A program made the position numbers and the translations under genes. From contig JAIEMG010000171.1 of NCBI GenBank assembly GCA_019752375.1, forward strand, positions 1-41,155: a stretch of 41,155 bases of DNA, written 5' to 3'. Below the pieces are notes generated by a model. The model saw only the letters and a list, made by a program, of their open reading frames with translations, made no database searches and was not told where the DNA came from. The stretch comes from Gemmataceae bacterium. Its GTDB lineage: Bacteria; Planctomycetota; Planctomycetia; Gemmatales; Gemmataceae. Positions 15,843 through 24,801 of this stretch are shown here, one piece after another. Numbering within the stretch: the first letter of the stretch is position 1; each line of letters begins with the position of its first letter.

Positions 15843-17921
15843 TCAGTTCTTGGGTACAAAGAACGGATTGGGATACTCCCGGGCCTTGCCTTGGACGGTC
15901 AGGCCGGGGAAGGTCTTCACGTTGTACTTGTCGGCTAACTTGTTCGTGGCCTCGCCACTGACAACCCACTTGAGCGATCCTACCAGACTCGTCTTGTCCT
16001 TGTTGAACTGGGCCGTGAACTCCCACCGCCAGGAAACATGGAAGACGATCTCCAGCTTGCCTTGGTTATCCCACACTAGGTAGCTATCGAAGCTGGCATA
16101 GGAAACGAACTTTTTCGGATCCAAATTTTCGGCTTTGACCCCAGGTGGATCCTGGTAACCGGGTGGAGCGATCTCGTCGTAGACTGATAGCTCATTCTGG
16201 GTCACGGTACGAGAGGCGCCGGGAAGAAAATCATAGAAGATCTGCTTGGGGTCGTTCGAGTCAACGACCCAGTTCGCGTTACCATACTTGCCTTCGCCGA
16301 ATCTCGTCGGGTACGTCGTTCCCGCATTGAATTCCTTGCCATCGTACTTGTACGACCGCGTGACGAATTGTATCCAGTGAAAATTCTTGGCGTCGTTCTG
16401 GTCGGAGACAAATCTAAGCTGTTGCCACGATCCACCCAGTTTCTGCTTGCCTTCCGTGAGCCCCACACCGGAAAGGAACTGAACGGTGCCGGTTCGCTGG
16501 TTGTTGGCGAACTTGAATTCCTTGCTTAACTCCGTCTTGCCCTTCACTTCCGGGTTGACGGTCACGTCGACCGGCTTCGTGGGCGGATTGAGCTGGGCGA
16601 AGACCACAAGTTCGACTTGGACGGGCGCCGTCACGGTACCGTTCGCATCAACCGCCGCATACGTGAAGTAGTCAGACCCCGCGTAGCCACCTTTCGGCTG
16701 GTAGCTAAAGGAGCCATCGGCGTCAAAGCTCAGCTTCCCATACGTGGGGCCTTGCACCAGCATCGCCGTCAGTGTGTCGCCAACGCCCTTATAGTCGTTG
16801 GACAACACACCTTCGCCGGCTTCCACTTTCAGCTTGCCGTTCCCAATCAGTGCATACACATCCGGGGCGACCAACGGCTTGGGCGCGAGGGTGCCTGGTG
16901 TTACCGTGACGGTAAAGAACTTCTCATTGAAGCGCTGTGGGGTGCCGTCATCCACGGCTCGTACGCCAAAAACGTACGTGCCCGGCCCTTGGCCCACCGT
17001 CGGCGTCCACGTGACCACGCCGGTGCTTGCCTCGATGGATGCACCGTCGGGCACGTCGCCGACCAGTGCGTACGTCAGCGATTGCGCCGGCACGTCCGGG
17101 TCGCTGGCCGTCGCGGTAAAGGTCAGGGTCTCGCCCGCGGCAACCGTCCGGTCCGGAATCGGGTTCAGGGTCGGCGCCGCGTTCACCTCGTTGACGGTGA
17201 CGGAGAAGGTCTGCGTCGCGCTCAGCGCGGGCGAGCCGTCGTCCGTGACGCGCACCGCGATCGTGTAGGTTCCCGGCCCTTGCGCCTCCGTCGGCGTGAA
17301 GGTAAATTCCCCGCTGCTTGCGTCGATCGACGCGCCGGCCGGCGCCCCGGGGTCGAGACGGTAGGTCAGGCCGTTGGCCGGCGCGTCGCCGTCGGCCGCC
17401 GTGACGACGAAGCTCAGCGTGCTCCCTTCGTCGATACTGCGGTCGGCGATCGGGTTGAGGACCGGCGCGGTGTTGACCTCGTTGACCGTAACCGTCACCG
17501 ATTCCTGGTCGGATAGCGCAGGTGTACCGTTATCGGTCACCTGGATGATGAAGGTGTAGACGCCGGGGCCATCCACCTCGCCTGGCGCCAGGGTAACGAC
17601 TCCGCTGCCGCTGTCGATACTGGCCCAGGCTGGCGCTCCCATGAGGCTAAACGTCAAGGTCTGCCCCGGATCGAGGTCCGTCGCCTCGGTGACAATGGCC
17701 ATCGGGCTCGACTCGTCCATCATCACGGCAGTAATGGGTGTCAGGTTGGGCGGCTGATTGGCGGGCGGCACGATAATGGCCGGCACTTCACGCGGTTCGA
17801 GGTGTTCCACTGCCGGCAGGTACGACCGCCTGGTGCGCCGGGCAAATCGGACCTTTACGGAGGGGGGGGTAGATGTGGCACGGCGGCGAAACGGCCAAAA
17901 GAAGGAAAAGGACCAGTCCAT
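15843..17921 (-). CDS. Planctomycete surface protein with cadherin-like repeats
   Basis: 692 residues. The N-terminus is basic (FRRRATS...RFARRTRRSYLPAVEH) and is followed by LEPREVPAI at 41-49, the motif found at the start of many planctomycete extracellular proteins. Three putative-Ig/cadherin-like repeats of about 95 residues follow (53-147, 150-245, 248-341), each ending in a TVTVNEVN or TVTVTPG strand. A fourth, different domain (about 350-441) has the Cadherin_5/VCBS pattern (VLSNDYKGVGD...SFSYQPKGGYAGSDYFTY). The C-terminal 250 residues, aromatic and charged, match nothing I recognise. An ATG at 17957 is possible, but 17921 gives the usual short start. The gene is divergent from the sugar dehydrogenase fusion, with 239 bp between starts. 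Confidence 0.82.
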   Translation of the reverse strand: MDWSFSFFWPFRRRATSTPPSVKVRFARRTRRSYLPAVEHLEPREVPAIIVPPANQPPNLTPITAVMMDESSPMAIVTEATDLDPGQTLTFSLMGAPAWASIDSGSGVVTLAPGEVDGPGVYTFIIQVTDNGTPALSDQESVTVTVNEVNTAPVLNPIADRSIDEGSTLSFVVTAADGDAPANGLTYRLDPGAPAGASIDASSGEFTFTPTEAQGPGTYTIAVRVTDDGSPALSATQTFSVTVNEVNAAPTLNPIPDRTVAAGETLTFTATASDPDVPAQSLTYALVGDVPDGASIEASTGVVTWTPTVGQGPGTYVFGVRAVDDGTPQRFNEKFFTVTVTPGTLAPKPLVAPDVYALIGNGKLKVEAGEGVLSNDYKGVGDTLTAMLVQGPTYGKLSFDADGSFSYQPKGGYAGSDYFTYAAVDANGTVTAPVQVELVVFAQLNPPTKPVDVTVNPEVKGKTELSKEFKFANNQRTGTVQFLSGVGLTEGKQKLGGSWQQLRFVSDQNDAKNFHWIQFVTRSYKYDGKEFNAGTTYPTRFGEGKYGNANWVVDSNDPKQIFYDFLPGASRTVTQNELSVYDEIAPPGYQDPPGVKAENLDPKKFVSYASFDSYLVWDNQGKLEIVFHVSWRWEFTAQFNKDKTSLVGSLKWVVSGEATNKLADKYNVKTFPGLTVQGKAREYPNPFFVPKN

Positions 17922-18160
17922 GGGGGCCTCATCACGCTCGTGAACAACGGTGGTCATCAACGGGGCGGCGCAAAAGGCATGGTGGCCAGCCCGACACGGA
18001 TTGTCAATCGGGAATTGCCCGGCGCCCGCAGCGACACCAAGTCCGGGTCGTGAACCGCTCCCGGGACGAGCCCGGTAAAACACTTCCGTTCGCGCCGCCG
18101 ACGTGTAAAGTGGAGCGATCGCCCGGACCTGTTCGACGACCCGCCTGGAGTAACGCGGCC

Positions 18161-20416
18161 ATGCGATTCCTCACTCTCCTCCTGCCGTTCCTTGCCGCCG
18201 CCCTGCTGGTGGCGCCCTGGCCGGGCCGCGCCGACGATCCCGCCAAGAAACCGGTCGGCATCGCCAAGCGCGTGCCGTGGACCACGTCCAAGGTCAAGGG
18301 CTCGCCCGAGCCGCCGGCGCCCTATCGCACCGAGCAGGCCTTTGCCAAGCTGCCGAAATTCAACGAGCCGCTCGACATGGCGATGGTGCCCGGCACCAAT
18401 CGCCTGGCCATCGCCGAACGCCGCGGCAAGATCTACGCCTTCGTCAACGATCCGCAGTCCGACAAGGCCGATCTGGTCCTCGATCTCAAGAAGACGATCT
18501 ACGCGCTCACGTTTCATCCGCAGTTCGCCAAGAACGGCTACCTGTTCGTCACCTACGTCCTCGATCCCGACAAGACCGAGCCAAAAGGCACGAAGGTGGC
18601 GCGCTTCGTCGTCGACCCGAAGAGCTTCAAGGCCGATCCCGACAGTGAAAAGGTCGTCTTCGAGTGGCCCTCGGGCGGCCACAACGGCGGCTGCTTGAAG
18701 TTCGGTCCGGACGGCTACCTCTACATCGGCACCGGCGACGGCAGCGGCATCGCGGACGAACTTCAGACCGGACAGGACGTCAGCGATCTGCTCTCCTCCA
18801 TTCTTCGCATCGACGTGGACAAGCCCGACGACGGCAAGCCCTATGGCGTGCCGAAGGACAACCCGTTCGTCAAGATGAAGGACGCGCGTCCGGAAATCTG
18901 GGCCTATGGGGTGCGCCAGCCGTGGAAGTTCAGCTTCGACCGCGCCAACGGGGACCTGTGGTGCGGCGAGGTCGGCCAGGACCTGTGGGAATCGGTCTTG
19001 AAGGTCGAAAAGGGCGGCAATTATGGCTGGAGCGTGATGGAAGGGACGCATCCATTCCGTCCCGAACGGAAGCGCGGCCCGACGCCGATCCTGCCGCCGG
19101 TCATCGAGCATCCGCACACCGAATCGCGCAGCCTGACGGGCGGCTTCGTCTACCACGGCAAGCGCCTCAAGGAGCTGGAAGGGGCCTACATCTACGGCGA
19201 CTTCGACACCGGCCGCGTCTGGGCCCTGCGCTTCGACGGCAAGAAAGTGACGTGGAAGCAGGAGCTGGCCAAGACGCTCCAGCGCGTCGTCGGCTGGGGC
19301 GAGGATGCGGCGGGCGAGCTGTACATCGTGGATTTCATGGGCGGCCGCATCCATCAGCTGGTGCAGGCGCCCAAGGAAGTCGAGGTCAATAATTTCCCGC
19401 GCAAGCTGAGCGAAACCGGCGTCTTCGAGTCGACCAAGGAATTGAAGCCTGCCGCAGGCCTGATTCCTTACAGCGTCAACGCTCAGCTCTGGTCCGACGG
19501 TGCGTACAAGGAGCGCTTCCTGGCGATTCCGGGCCTGGGCCAGATTGGTTACAACGAGATCGAGTATCCGCAACCGTCGCCCGGCGCGCCGCGCGGCTGG
19601 CGCTTTTCCGATGGCACGGTGATGGTCAAAACCTTCTTCCTGGAGATGGAAGCCGGCAATCCCGCCAGCCGGCGCCGGCTGGAAACGCGTCTCCTCCACT
19701 TCCAGAAGCTGGCCGGCACCGAGGAAGTCGGCGACCAGTACTGGCAAGGCTACACCTACGTCTGGAACGACGAGCAGACCGATGCCGTGCTGGCCGAGTC
19801 CGGCGGCCTGGACCGCACGTTCACCATCAAGGACGCCAAGGCGACCGGCGGCAAGCGCGAGCAGACGTGGCACTTCCCCAGCCGAAACGAGTGCGTGATG
19901 TGCCACACCACACCGGCCAAGTTTGCCCTGGGCGTCAACACGCTGCAGATGAACAAGGACCACAACTACAACGGCGTGGTCGCCAACCAGCTGCGGACCC
20001 TGGAGCACCTGGGCATCTTCACCAAGCCGCTGCCACAGCAGCCCCAGGAGCTGCCGCACCTGTCCGATCCCGACGACGAAAAGGCGCCGATCGACCTCCG
20101 GGCACGGTCGTACTTGCAGGCCAACTGCGCCCACTGCCACATCAAGTGGGGCGGCGGCAATGCGGAGTTCCAGCTCATCTGGCCGCTCAAGTTGAATGAA
20201 CTCGGCATCGTGGACGTGAAGCCGGCGCATGGTTCGTTCAAGATCGACGACGCCCGCCTGCTGGTGCCAGGCCATCCGGAGCGGTCATTGCTCTACACGC
20301 GCATGAGGGCGCACAAGATCGAGGACGGCCGGATGCCGCGCATCGGCTCGCTGGTGGTCGATGAGAAGGGCTCGAAGCTGATCCACGACTGGATCAAGCA
20401 GCTGCCGACGAAGTAA
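18161..20416 (+). CDS. PQQ-type sugar dehydrogenase fused to SO2930-family diheme cytochrome c
   Basis: 751 residues with a signal peptide (about 1-24, ending GRADD). Residues 60-400 are a glucose/sorbosone dehydrogenase-type six-bladed propeller (SGGHNGGCLKFGPDGYLYIGTGDG, the EIWAYGVRQPWKFSFD stretch, GYGWSVMEG-like GNYGWSVMEG, GGFVYHG). Residues 405-750 match the SO2930-like diheme cytochrome family, with heme sites CVMCH (578-582) and CAHCH (656-660). A Met in GRMPRIG (725) is a candidate ligand. The fusion would pass electrons from sugar oxidation directly to heme in the periplasm. ATG at 18161 has CTGGAG ten bases upstream; longer in-frame sequence overlaps the divergent gene and is rejected. 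A strong hairpin with a T-tract follows the stop. Confidence 0.92.
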   Translation: MRFLTLLLPFLAAALLVAPWPGRADDPAKKPVGIAKRVPWTTSKVKGSPEPPAPYRTEQAFAKLPKFNEPLDMAMVPGTNRLAIAERRGKIYAFVNDPQSDKADLVLDLKKTIYALTFHPQFAKNGYLFVTYVLDPDKTEPKGTKVARFVVDPKSFKADPDSEKVVFEWPSGGHNGGCLKFGPDGYLYIGTGDGSGIADELQTGQDVSDLLSSILRIDVDKPDDGKPYGVPKDNPFVKMKDARPEIWAYGVRQPWKFSFDRANGDLWCGEVGQDLWESVLKVEKGGNYGWSVMEGTHPFRPERKRGPTPILPPVIEHPHTESRSLTGGFVYHGKRLKELEGAYIYGDFDTGRVWALRFDGKKVTWKQELAKTLQRVVGWGEDAAGELYIVDFMGGRIHQLVQAPKEVEVNNFPRKLSETGVFESTKELKPAAGLIPYSVNAQLWSDGAYKERFLAIPGLGQIGYNEIEYPQPSPGAPRGWRFSDGTVMVKTFFLEMEAGNPASRRRLETRLLHFQKLAGTEEVGDQYWQGYTYVWNDEQTDAVLAESGGLDRTFTIKDAKATGGKREQTWHFPSRNECVMCHTTPAKFALGVNTLQMNKDHNYNGVVANQLRTLEHLGIFTKPLPQQPQELPHLSDPDDEKAPIDLRARSYLQANCAHCHIKWGGGNAEFQLIWPLKLNELGIVDVKPAHGSFKIDDARLLVPGHPERSLLYTRMRAHKIEDGRMPRIGSLVVDEKGSKLIHDWIKQLPTK

Positions 20417-20439
20417 TTCACACAAAGACAATCGCAGAC

Positions 20440-20502
20440 AGCCGCTTGGCGGCTTCGCGAGGAGGAAGTAGTCTTTCTCGCGAAGCCGCCAAGCGGCTTT
20501 TT
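20440..20502 (+). terminator. Intrinsic terminator built from an R5 inverted pair
   Basis: Arms at 20440-20460 and 20478-20498 match perfectly over 21 bp (core AGCCGCTTGGCGGCT) around a 17-base loop. A run of five T follows at 20498-20502. It lies 23 bases past the stop at 20416, so it serves as terminator. Its two-tier palindrome design is the same as that of the other repeat families here. Confidence 0.85.
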
Positions 20503-20521
20503 CGCTTCCGGGAGAAACCAA

Positions 20522-22213
20522 ATGTCCACCCGTCGTCGTCAGTTCCTGAAATCCAGTGCCCTCGCCGCCGCGTCCCTGGGCCTCGGCTCTTGGCCCGCGC
20601 TCGCCGCCGAGGCGGATGATCCCGACCGTGGTCCCGAGCTGATCGTCCTCAACGGCACCGTCTACACCATCGACGACGCCAAGCCGAAGGCCGAGGCGTT
20701 CGCCGTGCGCAACGGCCGTTTCATCGCGGTCGGCAACTCCGCCGACGTGCGCAAGCTGGCGACGAAGCATACGCGCATCCTCGATGCCGCCGGCATGACC
20801 GTGTTGCCCGGATTCATTGATGCCCACACGCATCCCGCCGCGTCGGGCGCCGAGCACCTGATGTACGTGGACTGCAATCAGCCGGCCATTGCCGACATTC
20901 AAAAGGCCATCACGCAGCGGGCCGCCAAGACCGCCGAGGGCGAGTGGGTCTTCGGCTTCAAATACGACGACACGAAGCTGAGCGACAACCGCCCGTTGTC
21001 GCGTGCCGACCTCGATGCCGCATCGCCGAAGCACCCGGTGCGCGTGACGCACCGCGGCGGGCACACCGCCGTCTACAACAGCCTGGGCTTCAAGCTGGCG
21101 GGCATCACGAAGGACACGCCGGACCCCGAGGGCGGCAAGTTCGGCCGCGACGCCAAGGGCGAGCTAACTGGTTTCGCCGCGGAGAAGGCCGTCGACCGGG
21201 TCAAGAAGCTGCCGATCCCGACACGCGAGCAAGGCCGCGACGGCGCCCGCGTCATCTCCGAGCTGATGACCGCGGCGGGCCTGACGTCCGTCCACGACGC
21301 GGACGCCGACCGGTCGAACTTCCTCGCTTACCAGGACGCCCGCGCCGCCGGCGAGCTGCGGTTCCGTGCCTACGTCATGGCGAATCCCGATCTCTTCGAG
21401 ACGTGGAAGGCCGCCAGCCTGCGCACTGGCTTCGGCGACGACGTCATTCGCCTGGGCGGTTTAAAGCTCTACTGCGACGGCTCCGCGTCGGAGCGGACGA
21501 TGCGCATGAGCAAGCCGTACATCGGCCGGCCCAACGATTACGGCATCCTGGTAACGACGCAGGACAAGCTCAACGACCAGGTGCGCGACGCGCACAGCAA
21601 TCATTTTCAAGTAGGCGTCCACTGCAACGGCGACGTGGCGATCGACATGGTGCTGACCGCCTACGAACTGATGCTGCGCGCCATTCCACGGGCTGACAGT
21701 CGCCCGCGTCTCGAGCACTGCACGCTGGTTAACCCGGCATTGTTGAAGCGTATCGCCGCCCTGGGCGCGATCCCAACGCCGTTTTACACCTACGTCCATT
21801 ACCACGGCGACAAGTGGGGCCAGTACGGCGACGAGCGGGTGCAGTGGATGTTCGCGCACCGGTCGTTCCTCGACCACAAGATCAAGGTGGCGGGCGCCTC
21901 GGATTACGTACCAGGCCCCTACGAGCCGTTGATGGCCATCCAGAGCATGGTGACGCGCAAGGACGTCAAGGGCCGCGTCTGGGGTGGCAATCAGAAGATC
22001 AGCGTGGATGAGGCATTGAAGGTCTGCACCATCCATGGCGCGCACGCGTCCTTCGAGGAAAAGACCAAGGGCACGATCACGCCCGGCAAGCTGGCCGACT
22101 TCGTCATGCTGGCGGCCGATCCGCACACGGTGGAGGCAGACAAGATCAAGGAGATCAAGGTGGTGCGGACCGTGGTGGGCGGGAAGACGGTGCATCCGAA
22201 GGAGGGAGATTGA
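20522..22213 (+). CDS. Tat-exported amidohydrolase (amidohydrolase family 3, YtcJ-like)
   Basis: 563 residues. A twin-arginine signal is clear (STRRRQFLKSSALAAASLGLG, cleavage near ALAAEAD). The metal-dependent hydrolase barrel starts with the strand IVLNGTVYTIDDAKPKAEAF and FIAVG, then PGFIDAHTHPAA with the HxH pair at His102 and His104. Later come GGLKLYCDGSASERT, VGVHCNGDVAIDM and RLEHCTLVN, which supply the other conserved blocks. The end, ITPGKLADFVMLAADP, is the family closing block. The substrate of YtcJ-like enzymes is mostly unknown; the likely reaction is hydrolysis of an amide or related C-N bond outside the cytoplasm. GGGAGA precedes the ATG. It follows the R5 terminator, so it is likely transcribed on its own. 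Confidence 0.9.
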   Translation: MSTRRRQFLKSSALAAASLGLGSWPALAAEADDPDRGPELIVLNGTVYTIDDAKPKAEAFAVRNGRFIAVGNSADVRKLATKHTRILDAAGMTVLPGFIDAHTHPAASGAEHLMYVDCNQPAIADIQKAITQRAAKTAEGEWVFGFKYDDTKLSDNRPLSRADLDAASPKHPVRVTHRGGHTAVYNSLGFKLAGITKDTPDPEGGKFGRDAKGELTGFAAEKAVDRVKKLPIPTREQGRDGARVISELMTAAGLTSVHDADADRSNFLAYQDARAAGELRFRAYVMANPDLFETWKAASLRTGFGDDVIRLGGLKLYCDGSASERTMRMSKPYIGRPNDYGILVTTQDKLNDQVRDAHSNHFQVGVHCNGDVAIDMVLTAYELMLRAIPRADSRPRLEHCTLVNPALLKRIAALGAIPTPFYTYVHYHGDKWGQYGDERVQWMFAHRSFLDHKIKVAGASDYVPGPYEPLMAIQSMVTRKDVKGRVWGGNQKISVDEALKVCTIHGAHASFEEKTKGTITPGKLADFVMLAADPHTVEADKIKEIKVVRTVVGGKTVHPKEGD

Positions 22214-22312
22214 GTTGCCGGGCGAGATTCACATTGCGAGCTTTGCCGGTGTGGTAAAATCGGAGCCGATGGCCCGTTTCATCGTGTCGGCACCTTCCGG
22301 GAAAAGAGACGT

Positions 22313-22537
22313 ATGGATCCCCATGTTGCTTCCGTTTTCGACCTCAGTCCGGCGGAGAAGCTCCAGCTGGTGGAAGACCTCTGGGACGACCTGTCCGCCA
22401 CTCCCGATGCCGTTCCCGTCCACGATTGGCAAAAGGACGAGCTGGCCCGGCGGAAGGTCAATTTGTTAAAGAACCCCGCTTCCGGACTGTCCTGGGAAGA
22501 GGTCAAGCGAAGGGTTCGCAGTCGCTATGGCCGCTGA
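22313..22537 (+). CDS. Addiction-module antitoxin (RelB-like, Unstab_antitox family)
   Basis: 74 residues with the typical pattern of this antitoxin family: FDLSPAEKLQLVEDLWDDLSA near the N-terminus, then a short loop (VHDWQKDELARRK) and the closing GLSWEEVKRRVRSR. These proteins bind and neutralise the RelE/ParE toxin encoded just downstream. The two reading frames overlap by 11 bases, as expected of a coupled module. The start at 22313 has AAGAGA upstream. I see no obvious operator palindrome ahead of it. Confidence 0.9.
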   Translation: MDPHVASVFDLSPAEKLQLVEDLWDDLSATPDAVPVHDWQKDELARRKVNLLKNPASGLSWEEVKRRVRSRYGR

Positions 22538-22820
22538 ATTGATCATTGCTCCTGAAGCCGAACAGGACATCGACGAGGCGTACGCCTGGTACGAAGGGCA
22601 GCGGGCCGGTCTCGGCGAGGACTTTCTGAGCCGCGTCGATGCCAGCATCCAGGCCATCTGCCGTACGCCGGAGATGCATCAGGTGGTGCATGAGGACTAC
22701 CGGCGCGGGCTGGTGCGGCGCTTCCCCTACGCGGTCTTCTATCAATACGCCAACGAAACGGTGTATTGCGTTTTCCACACATCGCGCGACCCGCAGAAGT
22801 GGCGGCAGCGGTTATCCTGA
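22527..22820 (+). CDS. RelE/ParE-family toxin
   Basis: 97 residues with the RelE/ParE fold pattern: LIIAPEAEQDIDEAYAWYEGQRAGLGEDFLSRVDASI, then EMHQVVHEDYRRGLVRRFPYAVFYQY, and the final strand TVYCVFHTSRDPQKWRQRL. The RRFPYAVFYQ and HTSRDP blocks are the ones used by members that pair with the RelB-like antitoxin upstream. Targets differ across the family (ribosome-bound mRNA for RelE, gyrase for ParE), and the sequence does not settle which applies. It overlaps the antitoxin by 11 bases. No disabling change is visible. Confidence 0.92.
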   Translation: MAAELIIAPEAEQDIDEAYAWYEGQRAGLGEDFLSRVDASIQAICRTPEMHQVVHEDYRRGLVRRFPYAVFYQYANETVYCVFHTSRDPQKWRQRLS

Positions 22821-23225
22821 TCGGTTTGCGTGCAAACGGGCGTAAGCGGGGTGATCGGTAGACCATGCCATCGCGGGTGTGCCGTACATCGTCCCATCAT
22901 GCCTTGTGTTCTGTCCCAGGGAAGCCGCTTACGCGGCACCCCTTCGCTATGTTAGACCTGCCCCGTTTGGGCGGTTCCGCTGATTCACGTCTCTCATTGG
23001 GCTATGGCGGCGCACCGGATTCTTGTGTTTGCACCTGCAGAACATGGTTTGCGCGGAGTGTGGCACCTCCACCACGGTCTACACGGGCGAGGAAGGTGAA
23101 CTATTTCAGGAGAATCTCGAAGCGCCAGATGATGCGGATGCTTGATGCATCGGCTCGCAGAATCACATCAGTCGACGCAGTATCGGCTCAAGCTGCGCCT
23201 AATTTGACACACCCGTGTTCTACGC
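22821..23225. other. 405-bp gap without a confident gene
   Basis: Two ten-base complementary segments (GCGTAAGCGG at 22840-22849, CCGCTTACGC at 22925-22934) look like a decayed repeat pair. A 33-codon frame at 23044 is listed separately. Nothing else is recognisable. The gap separates the toxin gene from a convergent DUF1501 gene. Confidence 0.5.
23044..23145 (+). CDS. Possible 33-residue ORF with a CxxC motif
   Basis: ATG at 23044 opens MVCAECGTSTTVYTG and continues with a strongly acidic tail ending EAPDDADA before TGA. CAEC could be half of a zinc ribbon. No good ribosome site precedes it, and the frame is open but meaningless upstream. It may be a gene fragment or chance. Low confidence. 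Confidence 0.15.
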   Translation: MVCAECGTSTTVYTGEEGELFQENLEAPDDADA

Positions 23226-24671
<1,446 letters not shown>

Positions 24672-24695
24672 CGTCATGCTCCTCAATCTCACGAA

Positions 24696-24790
24696 GGCGA
24701 GCGTCGGTGCGTCAGCCCGACGTGGTCGTGTTGCAGCACACGCCGTGTCCTTGTTGCAGTCCACGTCGGGCTGACGCACCGACGCTCGCC
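24696..24790. repeat. R1 inverted pair inside the PSD1-DUF1501 gap
   Basis: Arms at 24696-24725 and 24761-24790 are perfect 30-bp reverse complements around a 35-base spacer. The element fills most of the gap between the PSD1 stop (24802) and the DUF1501 start (24671). On the mRNA it would form a long hairpin just ahead of the DUF1501 ribosome site. Confidence 0.92.
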
Positions 24791-24801
24791 AAGGCATCGC
24801 A

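Noticed and set aside
17957..20275. 772-codon minus-strand frame opposite the sugar dehydrogenase fusion
   Set aside because: The plus strand has a signal peptide, propeller motifs and two heme sites; the opposite frame has no recognisable motif.
24672..24797. Extension of DUF1501 through the R1 pair
   Set aside because: The Tat signal and the ribosome site fix the start at 24671; the added residues are repeat-encoded.
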